From: Verrucomicrobiota bacterium
GTDB taxonomy: Bacteria > Verrucomicrobiota > Verrucomicrobiia > Limisphaerales > UBA1096
Reading direction: 5' to 3'
Length of the DNA stretch: 5,515 nt
Assembly: GCA_015658765.1 (NCBI GenBank)
Contig: DQOE01000225.1
Span: 1-5,515 of the forward strand
Shown here: positions 5,407 to 5,515 of the stretch, piece after piece
Position numbering within the stretch: position 1 is the first letter of the stretch
Layout: the number at the start of each line of letters is the position of its first letter
The notes under the pieces: model-generated
The model's database searches: none
What the model was told of the DNA's origin: nothing
Seen by the model: only the letters and a program-made list of their open reading frames with translations
Made by a program: the position numbers and the translations under genes

Positions 5407-5515
5407 CCCCCTTTATTATTACTGCGGTTTTTGGTTTTATTCTTTTAGCCAACCCGGTCTTTGGGCAAAAAGCAAAAGTTGAACCCAATACAGTCGATCA
5501 CGCCGGGATCCTTAG
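5403..5515 (+). CDS. N-terminus of an exported protein, unidentified (cut by right edge)
   Basis: Thirty-seven codons are visible. Residues 1-21 look like a signal peptide: MTPF, a hydrophobic core FIITAVFGFILLA (4-16) and a cleavage site after Val-Phe-Gly (19-21). The mature part begins QKAKVEPNTVDHAGIL and remains open at the edge. Too little is present to name a family. It follows the sulfatase on the same strand after 173 bp, so it could belong to the same catabolic locus, although the spacing leaves room for its own promoter. The start is chosen because it gives the signal peptide; an overlapping mini-frame precedes it. Base composition is more AT-rich than in the other genes. Confidence 0.6.
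   Translation, partial: MTPFIITAVFGFILLANPVFGQKAKVEPNTVDHAGIL

Overview
The window looks like a chromosomal housekeeping segment of a GC-rich Gram-negative bacterium, followed by an accessory sulfatase region. The secreted formylglycine-type sulfatase, the absence of recognisable Shine-Dalgarno sequences and the gene content suggest the Planctomycetes-Verrucomicrobia group. This is an inference: no rRNA or lineage-specific marker is present.

Layout. On the minus strand, read from right to left, are rplU (ribosomal protein L21), rpmA (L27), a Rho-independent terminator, obg (ribosome-assembly GTPase), ychF (translation-associated ATPase) and a nifS-type cysteine desulfurase cut by the left edge. 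The spacers are tight: 3 bp for rplU-rpmA, 3 bp for obg-ychF and 24 bp for ychF-nifS. L21, L27 and Obg is a widely conserved cluster, but here a hairpin with a T-tract separates the ribosomal pair from obg. On the plus strand, divergent from rplU, lies a full-length sulfatase with a signal peptide. It is followed by about 170 bp of more AT-rich spacer and the first 37 codons of another exported protein that runs off the right edge. Both divergent genes have credible sigma70-like promoters, placed so close to their start codons that the leaders would be only about 3 to 10 nt long.

The most striking signal is not a gene. It is a highly iterated perfect palindrome, TTGGCCAA, usually within CTTGGCCAAG. 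Eight exact copies lie between 643 and 3797; by my estimate chance would give well under one. Copies occur inside genes, in two different reading-frame registers, and in spacers, so the DNA word itself appears to be what is kept. It recurs as doublets. One doublet forms a 22-bp perfect palindrome that covers the -35 region and spacer of the sulfatase promoter. Another fills the ychF-nifS spacer where a ribosome binding site would be expected. One copy lies within an unusual insertion of about 40 residues in the Obg domain, and another encodes the signal-peptide cleavage region of the sulfatase.

Functionally, the left two thirds supports ribosome biogenesis and iron-sulfur or thio-cofactor sulfur supply. 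The right third probably supports extracytoplasmic desulfation of sulfated organic compounds. Nothing seen links the two parts beyond the shared intergenic region and the shared palindrome.
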